From the NCBI GenBank assembly GCA_040514265.1, contig JBEVCD010000030.1, positions 1 to 7,372 of the forward strand: 7,372 nt of DNA. The letters are read 5' to 3'. Position 1 is the first letter of the stretch. Each line of letters opens with the position of its first letter. Positions 1 to 5,293 of this stretch are shown one piece after another. Under the pieces are notes generated by a model, which made no database searches, was not told where the DNA came from, and worked only from the letters and a program-made list of their open reading frames with translations. Origin of the DNA: WYZ-LMO2 sp040514265 (GTDB lineage: Archaea > Halobacteriota > Archaeoglobi > Archaeoglobales > Archaeoglobaceae). The position numbers and the translations under genes are program-made.

Positions 1-68
1 CCGTATTTTTTCCTGATTTCTTCTTTATGTTCTGCAAGTATTTTCCTTATCTCTTCAAGGCTCTTCAT
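1..68 (-). CDS. Minimal nucleotidyltransferase (MNT antitoxin type), N-terminus only
   Basis: Only the first 22 codons are inside the window; the gene runs off the left edge. The ATG at 68 is preceded by a strong GGAGGAAG ribosome-binding site, which decides the start. The peptide begins MKSLEEIRKILAEHKEE and continues with IRKKY. This charged helix is typical of the leader of small archaeal nucleotidyltransferase-domain proteins, where it comes just before the GSxxRGE catalytic strand. Such proteins are usually the antitoxin half of HEPN-MNT pairs and act by modifying the HEPN toxin. The catalytic motif lies outside the window, so the family call rests on the N-terminal helix alone. The gene overlaps the last 14 bases of the methylase remnant and lies in the same AT-rich accessory DNA. 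No partner HEPN gene is visible here. Confidence 0.6.
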   Translation of the reverse strand, partial: MKSLEEIRKILAEHKEEIRKKY

Positions 69-1185
69 CTTCTTCCTCCACCGATGGGATTTGGGTGAGG
101 TGGGAGATTGTTGTTATAGATTGTTTAAGCATACTTTTAAAAGTTCCTTGACCAACATCTTGAAGTAAATTCAACTCAAAATAATCCCACAGCATGGGCA
201 ACGCCTGCTTTGCAAAAGTGTTTGCTGGATTTTCTACATGGTTAAACCATCTAACAAGAGTAGATGAAAAATCAATAGATCTGCTTAAAGTCAACCCCCA
301 AATAAGTCACCACAGCCTTCGCATACTCCTCCTCATAACCTTCCTCAATCATCTTTTGGTAAGCCATTCTAACTTTTTCTGTAAACGTTATCAAGGCAAG
401 CTTCTGGCGGGAGTTGAAGAGGTCGCCCCATTTAAGCGTACCGTATCTTTGTACACGAAAACCAAGAGTTTCCTTCGGTGGTAATTCTTCATCCGGCACA
501 GGATCGATTCCCCACTCCTCCATCAACTTCTCCCTTTTTCTCTTCCAAATACTTTTCAGCCTCTCTATAAGCTTCTAAATCCCTTTCGGTTGCAATTCTG
601 TATATCTTACACTCTCCTCTGCCTCTGCTTAAAACCACAGCCACCATTCTTTGTCCAGCTTTCCCTTGCTGGAAAAGCCTTCTCGTTGTATTTGCATCAA
701 CAGTTGAACCGCAAACCAAGCATGTAGCTATAGCCCCTTTAACAGTCCCCTTTGAAGGGTCAAAATCAGAAGGCATCTTCTCATAACCATCCCCCACAAT
801 CTTAAACCTCACCTCTTTTCCATCAACGTAAGGGTAAAGAGCAACCTTCTTGTTGCTCTTCTTTGCAAGCCAGAACTGCCTCATCAAAGGAATTTCAGCA
901 TTACAAGCTGGATTCTGGCATGGAATTGTTCTCGCCCATATGTAACCAACTGGAACAATCTCCTCTCTACTTTTTCCAAATAAACCCTCTCTTTCAATAA
1001 CATCTTTTGGATAAAATCTTCCTATCTCCTTCTTAGCTTTTTCAAGCACCCATTCTCCCATTTCTTAACATCTTCAACAAGCCTTTTTCCATATTTTTGT
1101 GGATACTCCAAAGTGCATTTCAAAATCAGAACGGCAACGGGATTGTATTCTAAAGCATGAGCTTCACAACCGAGCGCCACCTGAA
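55..1185 (-). pseudogene. Decayed DUF1156 Zn-ribbon adenine-specific DNA methylase (COG1743 type), internal fragment
   Basis: Four pieces in shifting frames read as one protein when joined. Piece 1 (about 1185-1060) reads ALGCEAHALEYNPVAVLIL and LEYPQKYGKRLVEDVKKW. Piece 2 (about 1059-540) continues GEWVLEKAKKEIGRFYP, then a Zn-ribbon with CxxxxC (CQNPAC) and CxxC (CLVC) and the segment RMVAVVLSRGRGECKIYRI. Piece 3 (about 534-300) reads LMEEWGIDPVPDEELPPKE, FRVQRYGTLKWGDLF and QKLALITF. Piece 4 (294-55) reads SSTLVRWFNHVENPANTFAK, then ALPMLWDYFE. These blocks come in the order known for DUF1156 methylases, which modify adenine in DNA and are often linked to phage defence. The N-terminal DUF1156 domain, the start of the SAM-binding motif and the C-terminal DPPY catalytic motif are all missing, so the fragment cannot be an active enzyme. 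The breaks are at 1057-1059 (one G lost), 535-539 (one A gained) and 295-299 (one G gained), minus-strand sense. It is AT-rich compared with the native genes. Confidence 0.85.
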
Positions 1186-1235
1186 CGCCTCCCGATGAAT
1201 CCGAGGGGGAATTAACTTTCCGAAATCGGAGGCGT
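1185..1235. repeat. Imperfect inverted repeat at the accessory/native border
   Basis: On the plus strand ACGCCTCCCGAT (1185-1196) faces ATCGGAGGCGT (1225-1235). The arms are complementary except for one extra C in the left arm, and are 28 bases apart. The repeat sits between the stop codon of the MBL hydrolase and the first recognisable methylase residues, where composition changes from GC-rich to AT-rich. It could form a hairpin in the 3' end of the upstream operon transcript or be the scar of an insertion. It lacks the T-run after the stem that an intrinsic terminator would have in the minus direction. Confidence 0.5.
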
Positions 1236-1240
1236 AAAAA
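1236..1240 (-). terminator. Possible oligo-T terminator after the ftsZ operon
   Basis: Two bases after the stop codon of the MBL gene the transcribed strand reads five Ts in a row (AGCTTTTTACG). Archaeal RNA polymerase can stop at short T-runs without a stem, and a hairpin-capable repeat follows just downstream. Five Ts is the low end for such signals, so this is a weak call, supported mainly by its position at the end of the operon. Confidence 0.35.
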
Positions 1241-1242
1241 GC

Positions 1243-1872
1243 TTAGAGAAACATCTTCGCGATCCTCAGAGACTTCTCTATGTGCCGCTTGGCATCTCCC
1301 TCGACGACATCCTCGTGTCCGGGGTACAGGTTCTCGACGTCGAGCTTGGCGAGCATTTCGAGAGACCTTATCAGCTCTCTAGCACTCCCGCCGGGCAGAT
1401 CGACTCTGCCGAAGCTACCGTGAGCGAAGACCGTGTCGCCGCTGAACAACCACTTCTTGCGGGGTTCGTAGAGACATATGCTGCCCGGCGAGTGTCCGGG
1501 TGTGTGTATGACTTCGAGTCTGATCTCCCCGAGCTCGAAGACCTCGCCACCTTTAAGCATGATGTCCGGTTCGAACGGCTTGAACTTCACACCGAAAAAA
1601 GTTGAGGCGAAGTTCTGGGCTTTTAAAAGTGAGTACTCGGCTTCGTGGATTGCGATCTTCGCGATCTCCTTGAAGAATCCAGCCGCCGCCGCGTGATCGT
1701 AGTGGGAGTGCGTGAGTATGACGTAATCGAGCCTCTTCGGATCAACATAACGCCGCAGAGCGTTGAGTATGAACTCCGCGTCGCCGCCGACATCTATCAG
1801 TGCAACTTTCTCGTCGATGAGCAGGTAGCAGTTCGCAGCTAATGGCGGAGCGACGATTCGCACAAGCCTCAT
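1243..1872 (-). CDS. MBL-fold metallo-hydrolase, glyoxalase II-like
   Basis: This 209-residue protein is a complete single-domain metallo-beta-lactamase-fold hydrolase (COG0491 type). The metal ligands are all present: THSHYDH with H55, H57, D59 and H60, then H127 in TPGHSPG, D146 in FSGDTVF and H186 in YPGHEDV. The set predicts a two-metal site able to hydrolyse a thioester or similar ester, as in hydroxyacylglutathione hydrolases. Archaea of this kind lack glutathione, so the natural substrate is unknown. There is no signal peptide or membrane segment, so it should be cytoplasmic. Its ATG overlaps the stop of the EF-1beta gene as ATGA, so it is the last gene of the cdrS-ftsZ operon and probably translationally coupled. 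The downstream side borders the accessory region. Confidence 0.9.
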   Translation of the reverse strand: MRLVRIVAPPLAANCYLLIDEKVALIDVGGDAEFILNALRRYVDPKRLDYVILTHSHYDHAAAAGFFKEIAKIAIHEAEYSLLKAQNFASTFFGVKFKPFEPDIMLKGGEVFELGEIRLEVIHTPGHSPGSICLYEPRKKWLFSGDTVFAHGSFGRVDLPGGSARELIRSLEMLAKLDVENLYPGHEDVVEGDAKRHIEKSLRIAKMFL

Positions 1873-2135
1873 ACGAGCTCCATGTCTTCTATCTCGACGC
1901 TCCCGACGCCCTCGATCTTTTTGATCTCGTCTACAAAGACGTCACTCACGTTAGCCTCGTCCGGCATAACGGCGAGAACGAGCAGAGCTTTTAGCCCGAA
2001 GGCTACCGGCTGGATCTTCCAGTCTCTGACTTCGACTCCCTCGATCTGGATGTCTTTGATCCTCTCAATCACCTCTTCGAGGTTCACGTTCACGTCTTCG
2101 GGCATTACCTTCAGCTTAACCATCACCCGTGCCAT
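1869..2135 (-). CDS. Archaeal elongation factor 1-beta (aEF-1beta)
   Basis: The 88-residue product matches the small archaeal EF-1beta in length and pattern: MARVMVKLKVMPEDVNVNLE at the start, KIQPVAFGLKALLVLAVMPD in the middle and an acidic end (EGVGSVEIEDMELV). It is the nucleotide exchange factor that reloads EF-1alpha with GTP during translation elongation, in the cytoplasm. The fold is a single ferredoxin-like domain corresponding to the C-terminal part of the eukaryotic factor. A GAGGTGG ribosome-binding site overlaps the stop of the Zn-ribbon gene nine bases upstream and fixes the ATG at 2135. The neighbouring Zn-ribbon gene is a frequent archaeal partner of EF-1beta, which strengthens both calls. 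Its stop overlaps the start of the MBL gene. Confidence 0.93.
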   Translation of the reverse strand: MARVMVKLKVMPEDVNVNLEEVIERIKDIQIEGVEVRDWKIQPVAFGLKALLVLAVMPDEANVSDVFVDEIKKIEGVGSVEIEDMELV

Positions 2136-2144
2136 ACCACCACC

Positions 2145-2306
2145 TCAAGGTCCCACGAAACCGCAGCTGGGGCACGTATAGGGGTTAGCTAGCCTTCTGC
2201 ACTTCTTGCAGCGGTAGATCGTTTCCCCGCACTCCGGACAGGGCAACGCTACGTAGTTAGCGCCCACGAGGACACTTCCGCAGCTAATGCATGTTTTGAT
2301 CTCCAT
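2145..2306 (-). CDS. Small Zn-ribbon protein with four CxxC motifs (HVO_2753/COG2888 type)
   Basis: A 53-residue protein with CxxC pairs at C6-C9 (CISC), C23-C26 (CPEC), C33-C36 (CKKC) and C45-C48 (CPSC), each followed by G or a basic residue. Eight cysteines are enough to bind two zinc ions, as in the archaeal small zinc-finger family predicted to bind RNA and act in translation. It begins MEIKTCISCG and ends CGFVGP. I chose the ATG at 2306 because GGAGGT lies seven bases upstream; an in-frame ATG at 2312 overlaps the kinase stop as TGATG and would add only two residues. It lies between the kinase and EF-1beta genes, and the EF-1beta link is conserved in archaea. The exact molecular role is not known from sequence. 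Confidence 0.88.
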   Translation of the reverse strand: MEIKTCISCGSVLVGANYVALPCPECGETIYRCKKCRRLANPYTCPSCGFVGP

Positions 2307-2311
2307 CAGCA

Positions 2312-2902
2312 TCACCTCCCGACGATCAGCGTTCCCCTTGCCCTCCCCCGCAATATATAACTTTTCAAACCCTCGACGTCCGTGACGAAGAAGTCGATCC
2401 CGTGGTTTCTCAAAAGTTTCGGCAGGTATTCGTCGACGACGTCGTTCGCTGGCAGTTTCGAAGCCTCGACGACTTCCAGGAGTTTGCCGTTAACAAATAT
2501 TCCTCCAGCAGCCGTGACCTTGATCACGAGATTCTCTCCGAGCTTGTGAGCCATCCAGGCGGCGATGCTGTCGGAAGTTACGCTCCAGGAGTGCGGCAGC
2601 TCGTCGTACTTTTTAAGCAGTCTGTAGGGCAGGATTACGCACACACCTTTGTATTCGAAGTCAAAATCTTCCGGCTCTATGAGCTCGGCGCCGAAGTCCG
2701 ATATCAGGTAGCCGTACTGGTTCATCGCGAGCACAGCCATCCAGTGGGCTGCATCCTCGCTGAGGGAAAAGGAGGAGTAAACTTCGCGAACGAGGTCGGC
2801 GAACCTCCAACCTCCCGGGACTATCAAAGCCCTACGACCCGCCAGAGCTTCCAGTACCTCGCTCAACTTGTCGAAGACGCTCCCGCCGACCTTCAAAATC
2901 AT
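2312..2902 (-). CDS. Archaeal amino-acid-kinase-fold kinase (COG2054, MfnE-like)
   Basis: The 196-residue protein opens with MILKVGGSVFD, the phosphate-binding glycine motif of the aspartokinase/uridylate-kinase fold. It has VPGGWRFAD (28-36) and a SWSVTSDSIAAWMAHKLGE block (105-123) of the type lining the nucleotide site, and ends GTLIVGR. The length fits the archaeal kinases related to aspartokinase. The best studied member, MfnE of methanogens, phosphorylates a furan-type phosphate intermediate in methanofuran synthesis. Archaeoglobales use methanofuran, so that role is plausible here, but other small-molecule substrates cannot be excluded. The ATG at 2902 overlaps the upstream stop as ATGA, and its own stop touches the Zn-ribbon gene, so it sits inside the operon. 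It is cytoplasmic by prediction. Confidence 0.8.
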   Translation of the reverse strand: MILKVGGSVFDKLSEVLEALAGRRALIVPGGWRFADLVREVYSSFSLSEDAAHWMAVLAMNQYGYLISDFGAELIEPEDFDFEYKGVCVILPYRLLKKYDELPHSWSVTSDSIAAWMAHKLGENLVIKVTAAGGIFVNGKLLEVVEASKLPANDVVDEYLPKLLRNHGIDFFVTDVEGLKSYILRGRARGTLIVGR

Positions 2903-3183
2903 TTCAGCTTTTCCTTCACGCTCCTGACCTTGTCCTCCATCGCCCCGCTCTTAGTGTCGACTTTTACGACGTAGTAGTTTCTCTCGGAGCCGAGCTCCCT
3001 GAGCTTGGATTCGATTCGCTCTAGCAGTTTTCCGAGTTCTTCGAAACTTTCGAGCTCCAAAACTGTTCCCATCGGGTTCAGCTCGTACTTCAAGGAAGCA
3101 ACCTCTAGTTCTTTCAGGACTTCTGCAACGAAGGAACTTAGAGATCTGTAGCCGAGCGGAACTACTGAGATTTCGACTATCAT
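2899..3183 (-). CDS. MTH1187/YkoF-like thiamine-binding-fold protein (PF01910 type)
   Basis: This 94-residue protein begins MIVEISVVPLGYRSLSSFVA and contains KYELNPMGTVLELESFEEL, the two most typical blocks of the MTH1187 family (formerly DUF77). Members adopt a ferredoxin-like fold, form oligomers and in some cases bind thiamine or its precursors. Their cellular role is not settled; sequestering or sensing the vitamin is one idea. The C-terminal third is a charged amphipathic helix (SVKEKLK at the end). There is no signal peptide. The ATG overlaps the ftsZ stop by four bases (ATGA), so it is almost certainly co-translated with ftsZ, and its own stop overlaps the kinase start in the same way. 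Confidence 0.85.
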   Translation of the reverse strand: MIVEISVVPLGYRSLSSFVAEVLKELEVASLKYELNPMGTVLELESFEELGKLLERIESKLRELGSERNYYVVKVDTKSGAMEDKVRSVKEKLK

Positions 3184-4304
3184 GCACCCCTCTTGATGAA
3201 CTCTATCACATTGCTCCTGGCTCTCCTCTCCTCTCTGGCGATGGCCGCCTTCTCTCTCTTAACTTCTCTAACATCTTCTACCTCGAAGCTTCCGACGAAC
3301 TCCTTGTGCTTTATGCCGGTCATTATGGCAACAACTCTGACATAGTTCTCGAACTCGTCTTCAACCCTCACACCCCATATGACGTTCGCGTTCGGCGAGA
3401 TTTCGAAGGTCAGGTTGCTCACGATCTCCTCAGCCTCTTTTATCGTAAGATCGTTGCCTCCGGAAACGTGCACGAGCGCTCCGGTTGCCCCTCTGTAGTC
3501 GACGTCCAGCAGCGGGTGGGAGAGGCAGTCCCTAACGACGGCTTGAGCCTTCTCCTGCGCCTTAGCCTCTCCGACGAGCATGACCGACACACCTCCATGC
3601 CCCATGACGGCTTTAACGTCCGCAAAGTCGATGTTGACGAGCGATGGCTTCGTTATTGTGTCGGTCAAGCCTCTTATCGTTTCCGCGATGAGCTGATCCA
3701 TTACGCTGAAGGCGGCGTTTATCGGGAGGTTCGGGTAGTATTCGAGGAGCTTGTTGTTGTCGAGCAGTATCACCGTATCGCATACGTCTTTCAGCTCGTT
3801 GAGCCCTGCCAGAGCTTTCTCTATCCTCGCCCTTTCCACCTTAAACGGCATCTGGGCGAAGGAGATCGTTATCGCTCCCTGCTTCTTCGCTATGTCTGCG
3901 ATGACAGGCGCAGCGCCGGTGCCGGTTCCACCACCGAGACCGACGCAGACGAAAACCATGTCCGCGTCACTTAGGAGCTCTTCGAGTACGTTTCTTGCGA
4001 GTTCTGCGGCTTTTCTTCCGATTTCAGGATATCCGCCAGCTCCCAACCCCCTCGTTATGCTCCTGCCTATGAGTACCCTTTTGTCAGCTTTCGTTCTTAG
4101 CAGGTGCTGCTTGTCCGTGTTCACGGCTATCGTCGTCGCGCCGTCGATTCCGATCGTAGAAAGTCTGTTTATCGTGTTGTTCCCGCTTCCGCCAACCCCC
4201 ACGACTACTATCTTGGGGTTTTCGAAGTCCTTCTCTTCCTCCTCCAGCTGCCTCTTCCTCTCCTGCTCCAAATACATCTGGGCTTTACTAATGATGCTTT
4301 TCAT
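3180..4304 (-). CDS. ftsZ2: Cell division protein FtsZ, FtsZ2 type
   Basis: A 374-residue tubulin-like GTPase that polymerises at mid-cell. It has a charged N-terminal helix (1-28), the nucleotide-binding start KIVVVGVGGSGNNTINRL (31-48), the tubulin signature GGGTGTGAAP (124-133) and the T7 catalytic loop NIDFADVKAVM (224-234) with N224, D226 and D229. The NNTINRL form and NVIWGVRVEDEF (307-318) with VRVVAIMTG fit the archaeal FtsZ2 branch better than FtsZ1. The tail ends SNVIEFIKRGA, a short hydrophobic peptide that could bind a membrane anchor such as SepF; this is inference. TAGGAGGG ending about six bases before the ATG at 4304, and the lack of homology upstream, fix the start. It follows the CdrS-like gene by 11 bases. 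Confidence 0.96.
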   Translation of the reverse strand: MKSIISKAQMYLEQERKRQLEEEEKDFENPKIVVVGVGGSGNNTINRLSTIGIDGATTIAVNTDKQHLLRTKADKRVLIGRSITRGLGAGGYPEIGRKAAELARNVLEELLSDADMVFVCVGLGGGTGTGAAPVIADIAKKQGAITISFAQMPFKVERARIEKALAGLNELKDVCDTVILLDNNKLLEYYPNLPINAAFSVMDQLIAETIRGLTDTITKPSLVNIDFADVKAVMGHGGVSVMLVGEAKAQEKAQAVVRDCLSHPLLDVDYRGATGALVHVSGGNDLTIKEAEEIVSNLTFEISPNANVIWGVRVEDEFENYVRVVAIMTGIKHKEFVGSFEVEDVREVKREKAAIAREERRARSNVIEFIKRGA

Positions 4305-4315
4305 ACCAAACCCTC

Positions 4316-4498
4316 CTACATCATCTCGCGGAGGCGGGCATACTCGGCTATCTTCTCCTTCTTCCTCTCTATAAACTCGTTTATGGCAGCCCTGATAGCT
4401 TCGCTGACCGAAGTGTACTCTCCGTTCTCTACGAGTAACTCCAGAGCTTCGTACTGTCTCTCCGTAAGGCGTATGCTGATTTTTCTGGTAGGGGGCAT
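4316..4498 (-). CDS. cdrS: Ribbon-helix-helix regulator, CdrS-like
   Basis: A 60-residue protein with the CopG/Arc fold: a beta strand (TRKISIRLTE), helix 1 (RQYEALELLVENG), the turn EYTSVSEAIR and helix 2 (AAINEFIERKKEKIAEY). RHH proteins bind DNA as dimers through the paired N-terminal strand. In haloarchaea the RHH protein CdrS is encoded directly before ftsZ2 and controls it and other division genes; the same gene order here supports the name, though the sequence alone is too short to prove orthology. The ATG at 4498 has GGTGGAAGA just before it. A GTG at 4525 would add nine residues without a ribosome-binding site. An inverted repeat over the predicted transcription start suggests autoregulation. 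Confidence 0.82.
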   Translation of the reverse strand: MPPTRKISIRLTERQYEALELLVENGEYTSVSEAIRAAINEFIERKKEKIAEYARLREMM

Positions 4499-4527
4499 TC
4501 TTCCACCCGAAACGCTGCCCGCCACCC

Positions 4528-4566
4528 GGAGGACAGGCGGAGCGCATCGACCTCCGTCCGTCCTCC
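4528..4566 (-). promoter_or_regulatory. Long GC-rich hairpin in the cdrS-ftsZ leader
   Basis: On the minus strand GGAGGACGGACGGAG (4566-4552) pairs with CTCCGCCTGTCCTCC (4542-4528). The 15-position stem has 13 Watson-Crick pairs, one G-U pair and one A-C mismatch, and closes a nine-base loop, GTCGATGCG. It lies downstream of the TATA box and 29 bases before the cdrS start, so it would be in the 5' leader. No T-run follows, so it does not look like a terminator. The left arm holds GGAGG elements, the loop holds an ATG, and the right arm holds CCTCC, which resembles the anti-Shine-Dalgarno end of 16S rRNA. Regulation of translation or of RNA stability is possible. The arms could also serve as protein-binding DNA. 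Confidence 0.65.
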
Positions 4567-4567
4567 T

Positions 4568-4600
4568 ATGTCCGCCTTTTGGGTGTCAATTGTCGGACAT
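4568..4600. promoter_or_regulatory. Inverted repeat ATGTCCG/CGGACAT, candidate operator
   Basis: ATGTCCG at 4568-4574 and CGGACAT at 4594-4600 (plus strand) are a perfect 7-base inverted repeat with a 19-base spacer. The right arm extends into a nine-base palindrome, TGTCGGACA (4591-4599), that abuts the TATA box. With transcription start expected near 4583-4580, the repeat flanks it. This is where a repressor of the operon would bind, and the first gene of the operon encodes a DNA-binding RHH protein. No known CdrS site is used to support this. Confidence 0.5.
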
Positions 4601-4620
4601 TATATTATTTAAGGGTTTCG
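4599..4620 (-). promoter_or_regulatory. Archaeal promoter (BRE + TATA) of the cdrS-ftsZ operon
   Basis: On the minus strand CGAAACCC (4620-4613) followed by TTAAATAATATAAT (4612-4599) has the form of a purine-rich BRE and a TATA box. A start about 25 bases downstream would be near 4583-4580, giving an 80-85 base leader. Other AT-rich stretches nearer 4680 could act too, but this one has the better BRE and lies in the only real gap before cdrS. Confidence 0.55.
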
Positions 4621-4684
4621 TTTTTGTTGATGATAGACTATTGAAAATAGATCGTCCCGAATATATGATCTGCTCATTATTATT

Positions 4685-5293
4685 TTAAAGATAGTCTGCC
4701 AGGGCGAGCGAGAGGGCTAAAATTGCGATCGAGTAGAGGGCGAGAAATTCGAGAGCAGCCGGATTCGAGTTCATCAGTAGATCGAGCGAGGAGGAAAGAA
4801 CTGGATAGAGGATCGGAAACATAAGAACGGGAAGCAGCAACTCCCTAGCCCTCGAACTCGAAACGAGCGGTGTAAGGGCTGATATCGCGATGGCTACTGA
4901 TACGTTTACGGCTTCAAAGTAGGCAAAAAGCTCCGCGAAGTTTGCGGCTACGTCGAAGAGCGCGTAAGATACGGGAAAAAGGATTACGAGTATCGCGGAG
5001 CTCACGAAGATGTTGAAAATTACCTTTGCAAGCAGTATTTCCGCAGCGCTCAGCGGCGAAGCTTTGAGCCCTTCCATCGTTCCCGTATCTACCTCCCTGA
5101 GGTAGGACGCTGATAGTCCGAGGATGTTCGTAAAGACCAAGATCAGAATCATCGACGGGACGAATTCCGCCTCGGCGGCGCTGAAGAGGAAGGCAGCCGT
5201 GATGGCGAATAGTAACGAGAAGCTGAAGATCGACTTCGTTCTGAACTCAGCTAAGATATCCTTTTTTACGAGCTCAAAGAGTCTCGACGGCAT
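4685..5293 (-). CDS. ccmB: CcmB-like heme exporter membrane subunit
   Basis: A 202-residue membrane protein with about six hydrophobic segments, among them FSFSLLFAITAAFLFSAA, FVPSMILILVFTNILGLSA, a long segment ending in FPVSYALF, and a last one ending ALSLALADYL. The loop LREVDTGTMEGLKASPLSAA after the second segment and ARELLLPVLMFPILYPVLSS late in the protein match the pattern of CcmB, the permease of the CcmAB complex. That complex works in system I cytochrome c maturation, releasing heme-bound CcmE. The N-terminal RLFELVKKDILAEFRTKS also fits. I prefer the ATG at 5293, which overlaps the ATPase by 20 bases; an ATG at 5329 would add 12 unconserved-looking residues. The ribosome-binding site is weak for both, suggesting coupling. 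Another ABC-2-type permease is the alternative. Confidence 0.75.
   Translation of the reverse strand: MPSRLFELVKKDILAEFRTKSIFSFSLLFAITAAFLFSAAEAEFVPSMILILVFTNILGLSASYLREVDTGTMEGLKASPLSAAEILLAKVIFNIFVSSAILVILFPVSYALFDVAANFAELFAYFEAVNVSVAIAISALTPLVSSSRARELLLPVLMFPILYPVLSSSLDLLMNSNPAALEFLALYSIAILALSLALADYL

Noticed and set aside
194..484. Plus-strand open frame over the methylase remnant
   Set aside because: It runs antisense to the fragment that matches DUF1156 proteins and shows no family resemblance of its own.
55..1185. Programmed frameshifting as an explanation for the three frame changes in the methylase
   Set aside because: Three shifts in one gene, both ends missing and loss of the catalytic motif fit decay much better than recoding.
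4316..4525. GTG start at 4525 for the RHH protein
   Set aside because: It has no ribosome-binding site and lies against the leader hairpin; the nine added residues are not typical of the fold, and the ATG at 4498 has GGTGG just upstream.
3180..4547. An N-terminally extended FtsZ of 455 residues starting at the ATG at 4547
   Set aside because: The extra 81 residues overlap the RHH gene in another frame, are rich in Arg and Gly without family resemblance, and the ATG at 4304 has a proper ribosome-binding site and the expected FtsZ2 N-terminus. GGAGG stands only three bases from the 4547 ATG.
3306..4688. Several long plus-strand open frames opposite ftsZ and cdrS
   Set aside because: They lie antisense to clearly recognised genes, have no recognisable domains, and long antisense frames are common in GC-rich coding DNA.
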